Source of the DNA: Gammaproteobacteria bacterium
GTDB taxonomy: Bacteria > Pseudomonadota > Gammaproteobacteria > Steroidobacterales > Steroidobacteraceae
DNA: 64,000 nucleotides
Assembly: GCA_021773365.1 (NCBI GenBank)
Contig: JAJFKF010000095.1
Location: forward strand, 44,511-108,510
Direction of reading: 5' to 3'
The notes beneath the pieces were generated by a model. The model was not told the origin of the DNA, ran no database searches, and saw only the letters and a program-made list of their open reading frames with translations. This document shows positions 7,691 through 16,081 of the stretch, in pieces (the first letter of the stretch is position 1; every line of letters starts with the position of its first letter). The position numbers and the translations under genes are program-made.

Positions 7691-8992
7691 ATGAAAACGA
7701 TTGCAGTATCCGTTTTGTTGTCCGGCCTGTTTGCTGCTGCCAATTGCATTCAACCGGCATCAGCTGGTGATATCACCGCGCTGCATGCCCAGCGCCAGGC
7801 GTGGGTGCATGCCAATGCTGCCGTGTTGCGGAGCCCGGATTCCGGCGATGAGGATTTTGGCGATCTCGCCTCTGTAGCCCAGGCCATCGGCTCGGCACGC
7901 GTCGTGGCGCTGGGCGAGAACACCCACGGTGATGGCGCCGCCTTCGAAGCCAAGACCCGCCTGATCCGCTTTCTGCACGAGAAGATGGGCTTCGAGGTTC
8001 TGGCATGGGAGGCCGGATTGTTTGATGTGTCGTTGTTCGACCGGGCGCTGCACCCGGGTGTGCCGGTGCGCGAGGCGGCGGCGCAGGGTATGTACAGCAT
8101 CTGGGCCAACAGTGTGCAGGCGCAGCCGTTGTTCGAGTATCTGCGGGCAACGAAGGCGACGGCCACGCCGATCATCAATGCCGGCTTTGATTGCAGGGTG
8201 TCTACGGATGCTGCCCGCACCACGCTGTTCCCGCAGTATCTGCTTGGCTTCTTCGATCGCATCGATCCACAGTTGCTGCCGGCGGATCTGCGCCGTCGTA
8301 TCGCGGAGCTGTCTGCCGATCTGGTGCCCGCGAAGAGCGGTGACGGTAAGTTTGATCCCGTCGCCGATGAGTTGCTGTTCGAGCGCCTGCTGGGGCTGAC
8401 GGTCATTCATCAGTCGCGCCTGCTGCAGGTCTACGCGCCACGGGACATCGAGACCTACCGGCAGAACCTGCGCAGCCTGCGCCACATCCATCGCGCCGTC
8501 ACTCGCTCCTCCGGCTACTCGCGTGACTACGGCATGGCGATGAACCTGCTGTGGTTGGCCAACGTGCGCTACCCGGATCGCAAGATCATTGTCTGGGCGC
8601 ACAACTTCCACATCATGAATGCGAATCCCTACCTGCCCGGGGATGCCAGGCCCTTTGGCGGGCCCACCGGCCGCCTGCTCAAGGCCGCGCTTGGCGCGGA
8701 CTACTACTCGGTGGGTCTGTTGTCGTACCACGGCGTCTATGGCTACGAGAACGGTGGCAGCGAACCGATTCCGCCGGCAGCGCCGGATTCGCTGGAAGGG
8801 CTGTTGCATGCGGCCGGTGCCCGCCATGCCTTTCTCGATGGTCGTCATGCGCCACATGCGCTGTGGATGGAGAACCCGGTTCAGTCCCGCTACTTCATGT
8901 GGACCGAATCGATGCAGCGCTGGCCGGCGCTGTTTGATGGTCTGCTGTTCATCGATGAGATGACGCGCAGCGATCCGCTGCGCACTGAATGA
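7691..8992 (+). CDS. Secreted erythromycin-esterase-like protein, AHNFH subtype
   Basis: 433 aa with signal peptide MKTIAVSVLLSGLFAAANC...ASAG, so periplasmic, unlike resistance-type EreA/EreB. Family motifs: GENTHGDG (Glu76, His79), Glu107 in LAWEAG, and WAHNFH (His304, His307), matching the spacing of the functionally important His pair of EreB. Expected activity is hydrolysis of an ester or lactone, but the natural substrate is unknown. The start at 7691 gives a proper signal peptide; a longer in-frame extension to 7571 does not. It sits tail-to-tail with the fecR of module A, 3 nt apart. It closely resembles the second esterase gene of module E (46157) and differs from the AASxH subtype at 13414. 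Confidence 0.85.
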   Translation: MKTIAVSVLLSGLFAAANCIQPASAGDITALHAQRQAWVHANAAVLRSPDSGDEDFGDLASVAQAIGSARVVALGENTHGDGAAFEAKTRLIRFLHEKMGFEVLAWEAGLFDVSLFDRALHPGVPVREAAAQGMYSIWANSVQAQPLFEYLRATKATATPIINAGFDCRVSTDAARTTLFPQYLLGFFDRIDPQLLPADLRRRIAELSADLVPAKSGDGKFDPVADELLFERLLGLTVIHQSRLLQVYAPRDIETYRQNLRSLRHIHRAVTRSSGYSRDYGMAMNLLWLANVRYPDRKIIVWAHNFHIMNANPYLPGDARPFGGPTGRLLKAALGADYYSVGLLSYHGVYGYENGGSEPIPPAAPDSLEGLLHAAGARHAFLDGRHAPHALWMENPVQSRYFMWTESMQRWPALFDGLLFIDEMTRSDPLRTE

Positions 8993-8995
8993 CAA

Positions 8996-9991
8996 CTAGC
9001 GCGTGGAGATGTGCACGGCGTCTTTATCGTCATGCACCCGCAGGGCCGGAACGGCCGCTTCCAGCGTATTCAGCCATCCTTCCCAGTCCTGGTTCAGGAA
9101 GGTGGCGGTGATGCGCAGATTGGCGGCAGCGGAATCGTCGATGAGAACAGGTCGGGTGGCATAGCGATTCAGGTCCGCAACCACGATCTGCAATGGCGCG
9201 TCGATGTAGCGATGCTGGCCATCGCGCCAGGTGGCCACCTGTCCGGCTGCAACGTGGCGAATGACCGGCTGCGGATCCTCTGCGGTGAGCACCGCCTCCT
9301 GTCCGGAAAGCAGTGCCGTTGGCGCTGATTCCAGTTCGCTGTTCTCCAGCCGTACGCGACCTTCCGCGACTTCGACGGCCACGGCCTCGCCGTAACGGCG
9401 CACGTTGAATGAGGTGCCAATGGCCGTCACGCGGTTCGGGCCGGCTTCCACCATGAAGGGACGTGACGGATCGCGCTCGACGGTGAAAAAGGCCTCGCCG
9501 GATAACAGCTGAATTCGCCGCTGTTGCCCGGTGTAGCGCACCAGCAGTTCAGTGTGCGCCCCGACCTGCATGCTCGAACCGTCGGGCAGCGCGATCTGGC
9601 GGTGCTCGGCGATCCGTGTTGCCACGGTCGAACTGAAGGCGGCGCCATTGCCAGGCGTGACGGGCATGAACAACCAGATTCCCGCCGCCAGTGCGGCTAA
9701 TGCCGCTGCAGCTGCCCAGCCGGTCCAGTGGCGGATTCGCTTGCGCCGCAGATCCGCAATGCCATCGCGGTCATGCATGACTTCCGCGTCGGTCGGCCAC
9801 GGAGGCGAAGACACCGCATCGAGCGCTCGCCAGGTTCGCTGTACTGTTTCATAGGCGCTGCGGTGGGCGCTGGAGCGCTCCATCCACTGCTGCCAGCCGC
9901 TGAGCGTGTCCACGCCGGCTTCCTCGCGCTCCACCTGCATGAACCACTGCACGGCTTCTTGATCGAGGCTGTTGCGGGTACTACTGTCCAT
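8996..9991 (-). CDS. FecR-type anti-sigma/sensor, module A
   Basis: 331 aa. N-terminal DUF4880-like cytoplasmic segment (EAVQWFMQVEREEAG ... GWQQWMERSSAHRSAYETVQ), transmembrane helix near residues 90-110 (WAAAAALAALAAGIWLF), periplasmic FecR domain (IALPDGSSMQVGAHTEL, AIGTSFNV) and a C-terminal DUF4974/STN-like domain. It should transmit the signal from the STN domain of the divergent receptor to the sigma factor. The ATG at 9991 has GGAGG 5 nt upstream and overlaps the sigma gene's end by 11 nt, so the two are co-translated. Confidence 0.9.
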   Translation of the reverse strand: MDSSTRNSLDQEAVQWFMQVEREEAGVDTLSGWQQWMERSSAHRSAYETVQRTWRALDAVSSPPWPTDAEVMHDRDGIADLRRKRIRHWTGWAAAAALAALAAGIWLFMPVTPGNGAAFSSTVATRIAEHRQIALPDGSSMQVGAHTELLVRYTGQQRRIQLLSGEAFFTVERDPSRPFMVEAGPNRVTAIGTSFNVRRYGEAVAVEVAEGRVRLENSELESAPTALLSGQEAVLTAEDPQPVIRHVAAGQVATWRDGQHRYIDAPLQIVVADLNRYATRPVLIDDSAAANLRITATFLNQDWEGWLNTLEAAVPALRVHDDKDAVHISTR

Positions 9992-10592
9992 GTTCGCCTC
10001 CTTGTTTGTCTTCTGCCACTGCTGCGGGCTGAAGTGCGCGGCGGCAATGTAGCAGGGCACGGGTAATGTACGTCCGCACCATCCGGTCCGAGACCTGCAG
10101 CTGCCGGGCAATCTCCATCATGGTGAAGTTGTGGAACTTGTGCAGCAGGAACGCCCGGCGGCATTTCGGTGGCAGAGAGGCCAGCGCCTCACGCAGATGG
10201 GCCACCTCCTGGGCGGTGGCTGCTGCTTCCTCTGGCGGAACCGGCAGGTTCAGGGCTTCAGCGGCAGCATAGGCCTCATCAAGGCGTTCATGCCGATGGC
10301 GACTACGTAGACGATCGGTAGCCAGGTTGGCGGCGGTCTTGTAGAGAAAGGCGCGCAGGTAGCTGATGGCGCCCGGCGTATTCAGGCTGAGCAGGCGCAC
10401 GTAGGCTTCCTGGGCAATCTCCTTTGCCTCCTGCTGCGAACCCAGCCTGGAGGCCAGAAACCGGAGCAGAGCAGCATTGTGCTCCATGTACAGCCGCTCG
10501 ATCAGAGTCGCATGCCCGGCATCCTCATCGCTGGCGGGCGTGGCGTCGGTAGGTGGGTGCCGCGGTTCCATTTCTGCTGCAAAGTATTGCAT
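9981..10592 (-). CDS. FecI-type ECF sigma factor, module A
   Basis: 203 aa. Region 2: EAKEIAQEAYVRLLSL and the LRAFLYKTAANLATDRLR core-binding segment. Region 4: LPPKCRRAFLLHKFHNFTMMEIARQLQVSDRMVRTYITRAL. It closely resembles the module D sigma. A GGGAGGG sequence is immediately upstream of ATG 10592, but the putative promoter -10 (10605-10608) leaves only a very short leader, so the in-frame ATG at 10571 is a possible alternative. Overlaps fecR. Predicted to direct transcription of its own gene and of the divergent receptor gene through mirrored promoters. Confidence 0.88.
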   Translation of the reverse strand: MQYFAAEMEPRHPPTDATPASDEDAGHATLIERLYMEHNAALLRFLASRLGSQQEAKEIAQEAYVRLLSLNTPGAISYLRAFLYKTAANLATDRLRSRHRHERLDEAYAAAEALNLPVPPEEAAATAQEVAHLREALASLPPKCRRAFLLHKFHNFTMMEIARQLQVSDRMVRTYITRALLHCRRALQPAAVAEDKQGGEHGQ

Positions 10593-10604
10593 AACCCTCC
10601 CTTA

Positions 10605-10631
10605 GACGACCAAGTCGCCGAAAAGCGGAAG
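10605..10631 (-). promoter_or_regulatory. Putative FecI-type promoter of module A sigma gene
   Basis: Read on the minus strand: CTTCCGC (10625-10631), a 16-nt spacer, then CGTC (10605-10608) followed by TAAGGG. The geometry fits ECF promoters. It mirrors the receptor promoter 12 bases away, with CTTCCGCTTTTCG and CGTCT identical in both. Confidence 0.6.
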
Positions 10632-10643
10632 TGGTGTCCGCAG

Positions 10644-10670
10644 CTTCCGCTTTTCGCTGAGCTGGGCGTC
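10644..10670 (+). promoter_or_regulatory. Putative FecI-type promoter of module A receptor gene
   Basis: CTTCCGC (10644-10650), a 16-nt spacer, CGTC (10667-10670), then TGAGGG. It lies about 38 nt upstream of the receptor ATG, leaving a short leader. With the opposing promoter it forms a 12-bp perfect inverted repeat, GAAAAGCGGAAG / CTTCCGCTTTTC. A second small stem GGGCGC/GCGCCC (10674-10695) lies in the leader. Confidence 0.6.
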
Positions 10671-10708
10671 TGAGGGCGCATACTTATTCGCGCCCTGAGG
10701 GAAATGAC

Positions 10709-13420
10709 ATGAAAAGAATATTTGCCCGTCTTGCCGTGTTTGCCCTGATTGCCTGCGGGCTGAGTGCCCAGGCTGCAACCACCGAGCAGGCGGTTGCCTT
10801 CCGGATCGCCGCCCAGCCGCTGGACAGTGCGCTGGTGGAATTCTCGCGCCAGAGCGGACTGCAGCTGGTTGTCAGTTCGGAGACCACGCGCGGCAAGTCC
10901 TCCCAGGGCGTGCAGGGCAGCTTTCAGCCCACGGCGGCATTGAAGATGCTGCTGGCTGGTTCTGGGCTGGACTACAGCGTTGTCAATCCGCGCAGCCTGG
11001 CGATACGGACCGCCAGCCCCAGGAGCAGTGATTCGGCGCGAAATCAGGCAGACCACACCTATGCCGCGCAGCTTGCCGCGGTATCAGCAGAACCGGCCGC
11101 GGCCGCGCGGAGTGTCAATGACGCCGATGAGCAGGAGGCGCAGCGCAGCGGCGATGGGCAGAAGGATGCGGAACTGGTAGTTACCGGCAGCCACATCCGT
11201 GGAGTGCGCAACGTGGCGTCCCCGTCCATTGTCATGACGCGCCAGGATATTCTGGAGAGCGGTCATCTGACGCTTGAAGATGCCTTTCGCTACCTGCCGC
11301 AGAACTTCTCCGAAGTCAGCGCCGAAGGCGTGCGCACCGAAGGCGGAACGCGTCTTGCGGGTTTCAACACCAGTCGGGGCACGGGCGTGGATCTGCGCGG
11401 ACTGGGCGCCGACTCGACGCTGTCGCTGCTGAACGGGCAGCGTCGTACCGCCAGTCTCAGCGGCCGGGTCGTGGATATTTCGGTGATTCCTTTGTCGGTC
11501 ATCGAACGCGTCGAGGTGGTGGCCGGCGGCCGATCGGCTACCTACGGTTCGGATGCGGTGGGCGGCGTCGTCAATTTCGTTACGCGGCGGGACTTCACCG
11601 GCGCTGAAACCCAGTTCAGTTATAACTTCGGTGCCGCGGGCGGCGAGGTGCTGCAGGCCAGCCAGATCGCCGGCAAGTCAGGCGAACGTGGTGGCTTCGT
11701 GGCCGCATACGATTACCGGCGCGAACAGCGTCTGAACATGATTGACCTCGGCGTCGTCGCCGAAACCGACCCGTATGGCATAGAGCAGGTCGATATTGGT
11801 CAGCCTGATACCTGGCGTCACTCGGTGTTCACTTCGGGGCACTATGCGCTCAATGATCGTGTGCATCTGTTCGCCGATGGTCTGTATTCCTACATGAAGG
11901 TCGATAGCCTGGATCTCTACTACATCCCTGGCGCCGACGACAACTCGTTCGATGCCAACCTGCATCGTGATGATCATATCGGCGTGACCGCTGGCGCACA
12001 GATCGATCTGGGGTCGGCCTGGGCGCTGGCGGTGACCGCCGGGCATAGTCAGTTTGAATCCGACGTCGACTACGGCTACTACCAGGACTACGGTGACGGC
12101 TTCCCGTTCGGCGGTGAAATTCTCTCCACGGCCCGCCTCGGGATGAGCACCTTGTCGGCCGTTGCTGATGGCGCCCTGCCCTCTTTCGGCGGCATCAGTC
12201 CCCGCACGGCCTTTGGTGCCGAAGTGCGCGAGGAAACGCGCCGGACCGTGAACTCCGGCGTACGCGGCAGGCCGGGCGATCGCACGGTGCGCTCGGTGTT
12301 TGCCGAGGTGCAGCTGCCCTGGCAACGGCTGGAGATTTCCCTCGCCGGACGCTATGACGATTACACTGAATTCGGCGGTACCTTCAACCCGCAGTTGGGC
12401 GTGATTTTCGAGCCGGTGGCGGGCCTGATGTTCAAAGCCGCATATTCATCGGCATTTCGCGCGCCAGCGCTGAACGACGTCAATCCGAACAATACCTCCG
12501 GACGACTGGTGCACTTTCCTGATCCCGATGTCGTGGGTGGTCAGCTGCCGGTCCTGCTGCTGACCGGCTCGAACCCCGGTGTCGGGCCGGAAAGTGCCGA
12601 TACCTGGAGCACGGGCCTGGAGTATCAGCCCCAGTGGGCGCCAGCCAGCCACTTCAGCCTGCACTACTTCAATGTGAAGTACGATGATCGGCTCGACGTT
12701 CCTGCTGCCGGCAGCGACCAGATTCTGTTTCTGGAGCGGGCGGATCGCTTTGTCGACCTGATCGACGCTGCGCCGACGGCGCAGCGGGCTGCCGACGCAC
12801 TGGCCAGCCTGTCGCAGCCGCTGCGTAACAGTAGCGGGGTGCCTTTCGATCCGGCCACCCAGTCGCTGTTGACCGTCTTTCCCGACCTGATCATCTTCGA
12901 CAATCGCACCAACAATATCGCAACGGAAAGCGTCAGCGGACTGGATGTGGGTGCTGGCACCCGCTATGAAACGCCCGTCGGCTCACTGACCATCGATGTG
13001 AACGGCACCTATACGTTCGACCACGACCGCAACGTCACCGCCACCAGCCCCGAGTTCTCTCGCGTCAATGAGGTGGGCAAACCCGCAGGCATGCGGGTGC
13101 GGGCCAAGGTTGGCTGGAGACGCGGTTCCTACGGCGCCTTCGTGCAGATCAATCACGTCAATGATTATCGTAACTCCCTGACTGTGCCGACCTCGGGAGT
13201 GAAGTCATGGACGACCGCCAACCTGACGTTGCGCTATGACGGGGGCGCGGCCGTGCGTAGCAACTGGCTGAATGGTCTATCCGTGCTGCTGAGCGCGCAG
13301 AACCTGTTCGACACCGATCCGCCCTTGATCGGTGGCGGACTAAGCCCGCTGCTCTATGATCCGGCCAATGCCAGCGGGCTGGGGCGCAGGGCTACGATAC
13401 AACTGACGAAAAGATGGTGA
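10709..13420 (+). CDS. STN-type TonB-dependent receptor, module A (esterase-type clade)
   Basis: 903-aa outer-membrane transporter/transducer. Signal peptide to about residue 23; STN signalling domain about 28-97 (FRIAAQPLDSALVEFSRQSG); linker; TonB-box-like ELVVTGSHIRG; plug with YLPQNFSEVS, GVDLRGLG, STLSLLNGQR and SDAVGGVVNFVTRRDF; then a beta-barrel ending in Trp. The C-terminal DPPLIGG...NASGLGRR signature is shared with receptors B, E and G. A GAGGGAA ribosome-binding site precedes ATG 10709. It is divergent from its fecI-fecR, and its last codons overlap the start of an esterase-like gene. Ligand unknown. Confidence 0.92.
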   Translation: MKRIFARLAVFALIACGLSAQAATTEQAVAFRIAAQPLDSALVEFSRQSGLQLVVSSETTRGKSSQGVQGSFQPTAALKMLLAGSGLDYSVVNPRSLAIRTASPRSSDSARNQADHTYAAQLAAVSAEPAAAARSVNDADEQEAQRSGDGQKDAELVVTGSHIRGVRNVASPSIVMTRQDILESGHLTLEDAFRYLPQNFSEVSAEGVRTEGGTRLAGFNTSRGTGVDLRGLGADSTLSLLNGQRRTASLSGRVVDISVIPLSVIERVEVVAGGRSATYGSDAVGGVVNFVTRRDFTGAETQFSYNFGAAGGEVLQASQIAGKSGERGGFVAAYDYRREQRLNMIDLGVVAETDPYGIEQVDIGQPDTWRHSVFTSGHYALNDRVHLFADGLYSYMKVDSLDLYYIPGADDNSFDANLHRDDHIGVTAGAQIDLGSAWALAVTAGHSQFESDVDYGYYQDYGDGFPFGGEILSTARLGMSTLSAVADGALPSFGGISPRTAFGAEVREETRRTVNSGVRGRPGDRTVRSVFAEVQLPWQRLEISLAGRYDDYTEFGGTFNPQLGVIFEPVAGLMFKAAYSSAFRAPALNDVNPNNTSGRLVHFPDPDVVGGQLPVLLLTGSNPGVGPESADTWSTGLEYQPQWAPASHFSLHYFNVKYDDRLDVPAAGSDQILFLERADRFVDLIDAAPTAQRAADALASLSQPLRNSSGVPFDPATQSLLTVFPDLIIFDNRTNNIATESVSGLDVGAGTRYETPVGSLTIDVNGTYTFDHDRNVTATSPEFSRVNEVGKPAGMRVRAKVGWRRGSYGAFVQINHVNDYRNSLTVPTSGVKSWTTANLTLRYDGGAAVRSNWLNGLSVLLSAQNLFDTDPPLIGGGLSPLLYDPANASGLGRRATIQLTKRW

Positions 13421-14856
13421 GCCGACGCTCCCCGGATAGGGCGTCGGCCGAGCATCGGCCGACGCCCTCCAGAGCGGGCGCCGGGTGGTCTCATGGTCGC
13501 GGGCGCGTCATTGCAGTCGTAACGAGCCTGCTAGTCTGCGGTGGATTGGGACTGGTTTGCCAGCCGGCGCAGGCGGACGCCGCCGCGGCGTCTGCAGGCG
13601 CACAGGATTCGCGCGTGCAGTGGCTGCGTGACAATGCCGTTGCCGTGCGCTCCATAGCGCCGGACGATGAGGACTTCTCCGACCTCATGCCGCTACGCGA
13701 GAAGATCGGCGCCGCGCGCATGGTCCTGCTTGGCGAGCAAACCCATGGTGATGGGGCGACGTTTCTCGCCAAGTCGCGGCTGGTCAGGTTCCTGCATCAG
13801 CACATGGGCTTCGATGTGCTGGCGTGGGAATCGGGCATTTTCGATTGCCGGCAGGTTGATGCCGCCTTGCGTTCCGGCGCGGCTGGCATCGATGCCGCCC
13901 GCGCCGGCGTATTTGGCATCTGGTCCTTGAGCGAGCAATGCCAGTCGGTCTTCGACTATGCGACACGGACCAGCAGCTCCGCCCGCCCCCTGGAGATGGC
14001 GGGGTTCGATTGCCAGATCACCGGCGCCCCCCTGGTCTACCACGACTACATCGTCGGTCTGGTTGATGCGCTGCAGCCGGAGGCGCTGTCGGCTGACGAC
14101 AGAAGTCTGCTGCAGCAATGGATGGAGCGTTCGGCTGCCAGTAAGCCGACGAGAAATGCCGATGAAGCGGCGGCGGTGAGCGCGCTGCTGCAAAGGATAG
14201 GGCAGATCGTCGATACCGCGGCCAGCGGCGCAGTGCTTTCCACGCGGGAGCGCGACTTTGCCCGGCGTTGCATCCTGAACCTGCAGTCGCTGCAGATTGT
14301 TCGCGACGCCATGGATGACACTGGCCCCAGTGACGCGGCCGTGCTCGAGCGCGACACCACCATGGGCGAGAACCTGATCTGGCTGGCCAATCACCGCTAC
14401 CGGGGCAGGAAGATCATTGTCTGGGCGGCCAGCTCGCACATTGCTCGCGCCTGGCGGGGTGTGGAACCGGCCGATGAGCGTCTGCCCGATTCGCAGCTCG
14501 AGTACGTCCCGATGGGCGAACATGTGGCCGCCGAGCTGGGCGATGAAATCTACGTCATGGGCTTCATTGCCCACGATGGGGAGTACGGCACGCTCAGTCC
14601 GCAACCAAGGCGGTTGGAGCCGTCGCCAGTCGGTTCGCTGGACCGGCTGTTGTACGAAACCGGTCAGCCCTACCTGTTCCTGGATCTGAAGACCTCACCG
14701 CCATCGTGGTTGCAGGAAGCGCTGGTGGCGCGACCGTTCGGCTACGCATCGTTCAGGGCACGCTGGCCGGAGATCTTCGACGGATTTTTCTTCACCGCGA
14801 AAATGCAGCCCAGTACGCGCGACCCGCAGGCGCCACCGCGCCGCTCGCGCCAGTAG
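13414..14856 (+). CDS. Secreted erythromycin-esterase-like protein, AASxH subtype
   Basis: 480 aa. A long basic N-terminus is followed by a hydrophobic signal core (VIAVVTSLLVCGGLGLVC). GEQTHGDG with His111 and the LAWESG glutamate are kept, but the second motif is WAASSH: position 339 is Ala where the other subtype has His, with His342 retained. It also has FDCRQVD where the other subtype has FDV. The ATG overlaps the receptor stop by 7 nt, so translation is coupled; no other start codon is available in frame. It is most like the first esterase gene of module E (44795). Substrate unknown; activity may be altered if the missing His is essential. Confidence 0.82.
   Translation: MVSRRSPDRASAEHRPTPSRAGAGWSHGRGRVIAVVTSLLVCGGLGLVCQPAQADAAAASAGAQDSRVQWLRDNAVAVRSIAPDDEDFSDLMPLREKIGAARMVLLGEQTHGDGATFLAKSRLVRFLHQHMGFDVLAWESGIFDCRQVDAALRSGAAGIDAARAGVFGIWSLSEQCQSVFDYATRTSSSARPLEMAGFDCQITGAPLVYHDYIVGLVDALQPEALSADDRSLLQQWMERSAASKPTRNADEAAAVSALLQRIGQIVDTAASGAVLSTRERDFARRCILNLQSLQIVRDAMDDTGPSDAAVLERDTTMGENLIWLANHRYRGRKIIVWAASSHIARAWRGVEPADERLPDSQLEYVPMGEHVAAELGDEIYVMGFIAHDGEYGTLSPQPRRLEPSPVGSLDRLLYETGQPYLFLDLKTSPPSWLQEALVARPFGYASFRARWPEIFDGFFFTAKMQPSTRDPQAPPRRSRQ
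13439..13467. repeat. Strong hairpin in the first codons of the esterase gene
   Basis: GGGCGTCGGCCGA and TCGGCCGACGCCC form a perfect 13-bp stem with a 3-base loop, beginning 19 nt after the receptor stop and lying inside codons 9-18 of the downstream gene. There is no U-tract. It could reduce read-through or gate coupled translation. Confidence 0.6.
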
Positions 14857-14894
14857 CCTGTCGGGGTAATGGTGCACCGGCGAGGATGAGTGGT

Positions 14895-14914
14895 GCTCCG
14901 GCGCAGGCCGGAGC
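14895..14914 (+). terminator. Possible terminator hairpin after module A
   Basis: GCTCCGG (14895-14901) pairs with CCGGAGC (14908-14914), giving a 7-bp GC-rich stem with a 6-base loop, 39 nt after the esterase stop. There is no T-run, so termination is uncertain. Confidence 0.35.
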
Positions 14915-14949
14915 GCAGGCGCTGTATTCCCCTGCCGGCCGGCCGGTCT

Positions 14950-14958
14950 TGCTATCCT
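14950..14958 (+). promoter_or_regulatory. Possible extended -10 promoter of hflKC
   Basis: TGCTATCCT reads as an extended -10 (TG-N-TATCCT) about 44 nt upstream of hflK. The -35 is weak. A stem ACGCCGC/GCGGCGT (14967-14985) lies in the leader before the AGGGGGAAA ribosome-binding site. Confidence 0.3.
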
Positions 14959-15001
14959 CCCCCTCCACGCCGCCGCCTGCGGCGTCCACAGGGGGAAACA
15001 C

Positions 15002-16081
15002 ATGGCCCAGGATAAAGACTGGCTGCAGAACATTCTTTCGGGGAAGGGCTGGCACGAGCGCCGCCCCCCGGGCAATGGCGGGGCTGCCTCGCCGCCGCCC
15101 AATCGACCGCAGATGCCCGAGCGTCGCCAGATCGGCGTCATCGTCGCCGTCGTGCTGGCCATCTGGGGCGCCTACACTCTCTTCTATACGGTGCAGCCCG
15201 AGGAAAAGGCGGTGGTCAAGCGCTTCGGCAGCGTGATCGGCACCTACGATCCGGGCCTGCACTTCAAGCTGCCCTTCGGCATCGACCGCGTTCAGCACGT
15301 GACCACCGAGCGGGTGCTGAAGGAGGAATTCGGTTTTCGAACAGCCGATTCGCGCCGCACGGCCTCGGGCGACCGCACACGCTACGACCAGCGCGATTTT
15401 CCCGAAGAATCGCTGATGCTCACCGGTGACCTGAATGTCATCGATGTGGAGTGGGTGGTGCAGTACCGCATTTCCGACCCCATCGAGTTTCTCTACGCCA
15501 TGCGCGAGCCCGGCCCGACGCTGCGCGATGTGTCCGAATCGGTGATGCGCCGCATCGTCGGCAACCGCATCGGCAGCGAGGTGCTGACCACCGGCCGCGT
15601 CGAGGTGGCCACGCAGGCGCGCGAGGAAATCCAGGAATCGATGAAGCAGTATGCGAACGGCATTCACATCATCACCGTGGAATTGCAGGATGTGGTGCCG
15701 CCGGCACGGGTGCAGCCGGCCTTCAATGAGGTCAACGAGGCGCGCCAGGAGCGCGAACGGATGATCAATGAGGCCACCAAGCAGGCCAATCAGGCCATTC
15801 CGCGCGCCGAGGGCGAGGCCAATCGCGCCATCGCCGAAGCCGAGGGCTATGCCACCGAACGGGTGAACCGTGCGCGCGGTGAGGCGGCCCGCTTTACCTC
15901 CGTGCTGGCCGAGTACCGGGGTGCGCCACAGGTTACCCGTGCGCGCATGTATCTGGAGGCCATGCACAAGACGCTGCCGAAGGTCGGTTCGGTGGTGGTG
16001 GTGCGGGACGGACAGATTCCGCCGGTGCCGTTGATCAATCTGCGCGATGCGCAGCCGCAGAAATCCGGAGGTGCGAAATGA
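15002..16081 (+). CDS. hflK: FtsH protease modulator HflK
   Basis: 359 aa, inner-membrane SPFH/band-7 protein that with HflC forms the large cage around FtsH and tunes its proteolysis. A short polar N-terminus (Pro-rich, RRPPGNGG) precedes one transmembrane helix at about 43-63 (IGVIVAVVLAIWGAYTLFY). The SPFH domain follows (VQPEEKAVVKRFG, DPGLHFKLPF), then a charged helical region (ARQERERMINEATKQANQA). It is somewhat shorter than E. coli HflK (419 aa), mainly at the ends. Good AGGGGGA site. Overlaps hflC by 4 nt (ATGA). It sits between receptor modules A and B rather than beside hfq/hflX as is common. Confidence 0.95.
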   Translation: MAQDKDWLQNILSGKGWHERRPPGNGGAASPPPNRPQMPERRQIGVIVAVVLAIWGAYTLFYTVQPEEKAVVKRFGSVIGTYDPGLHFKLPFGIDRVQHVTTERVLKEEFGFRTADSRRTASGDRTRYDQRDFPEESLMLTGDLNVIDVEWVVQYRISDPIEFLYAMREPGPTLRDVSESVMRRIVGNRIGSEVLTTGRVEVATQAREEIQESMKQYANGIHIITVELQDVVPPARVQPAFNEVNEARQERERMINEATKQANQAIPRAEGEANRAIAEAEGYATERVNRARGEAARFTSVLAEYRGAPQVTRARMYLEAMHKTLPKVGSVVVVRDGQIPPVPLINLRDAQPQKSGGAK

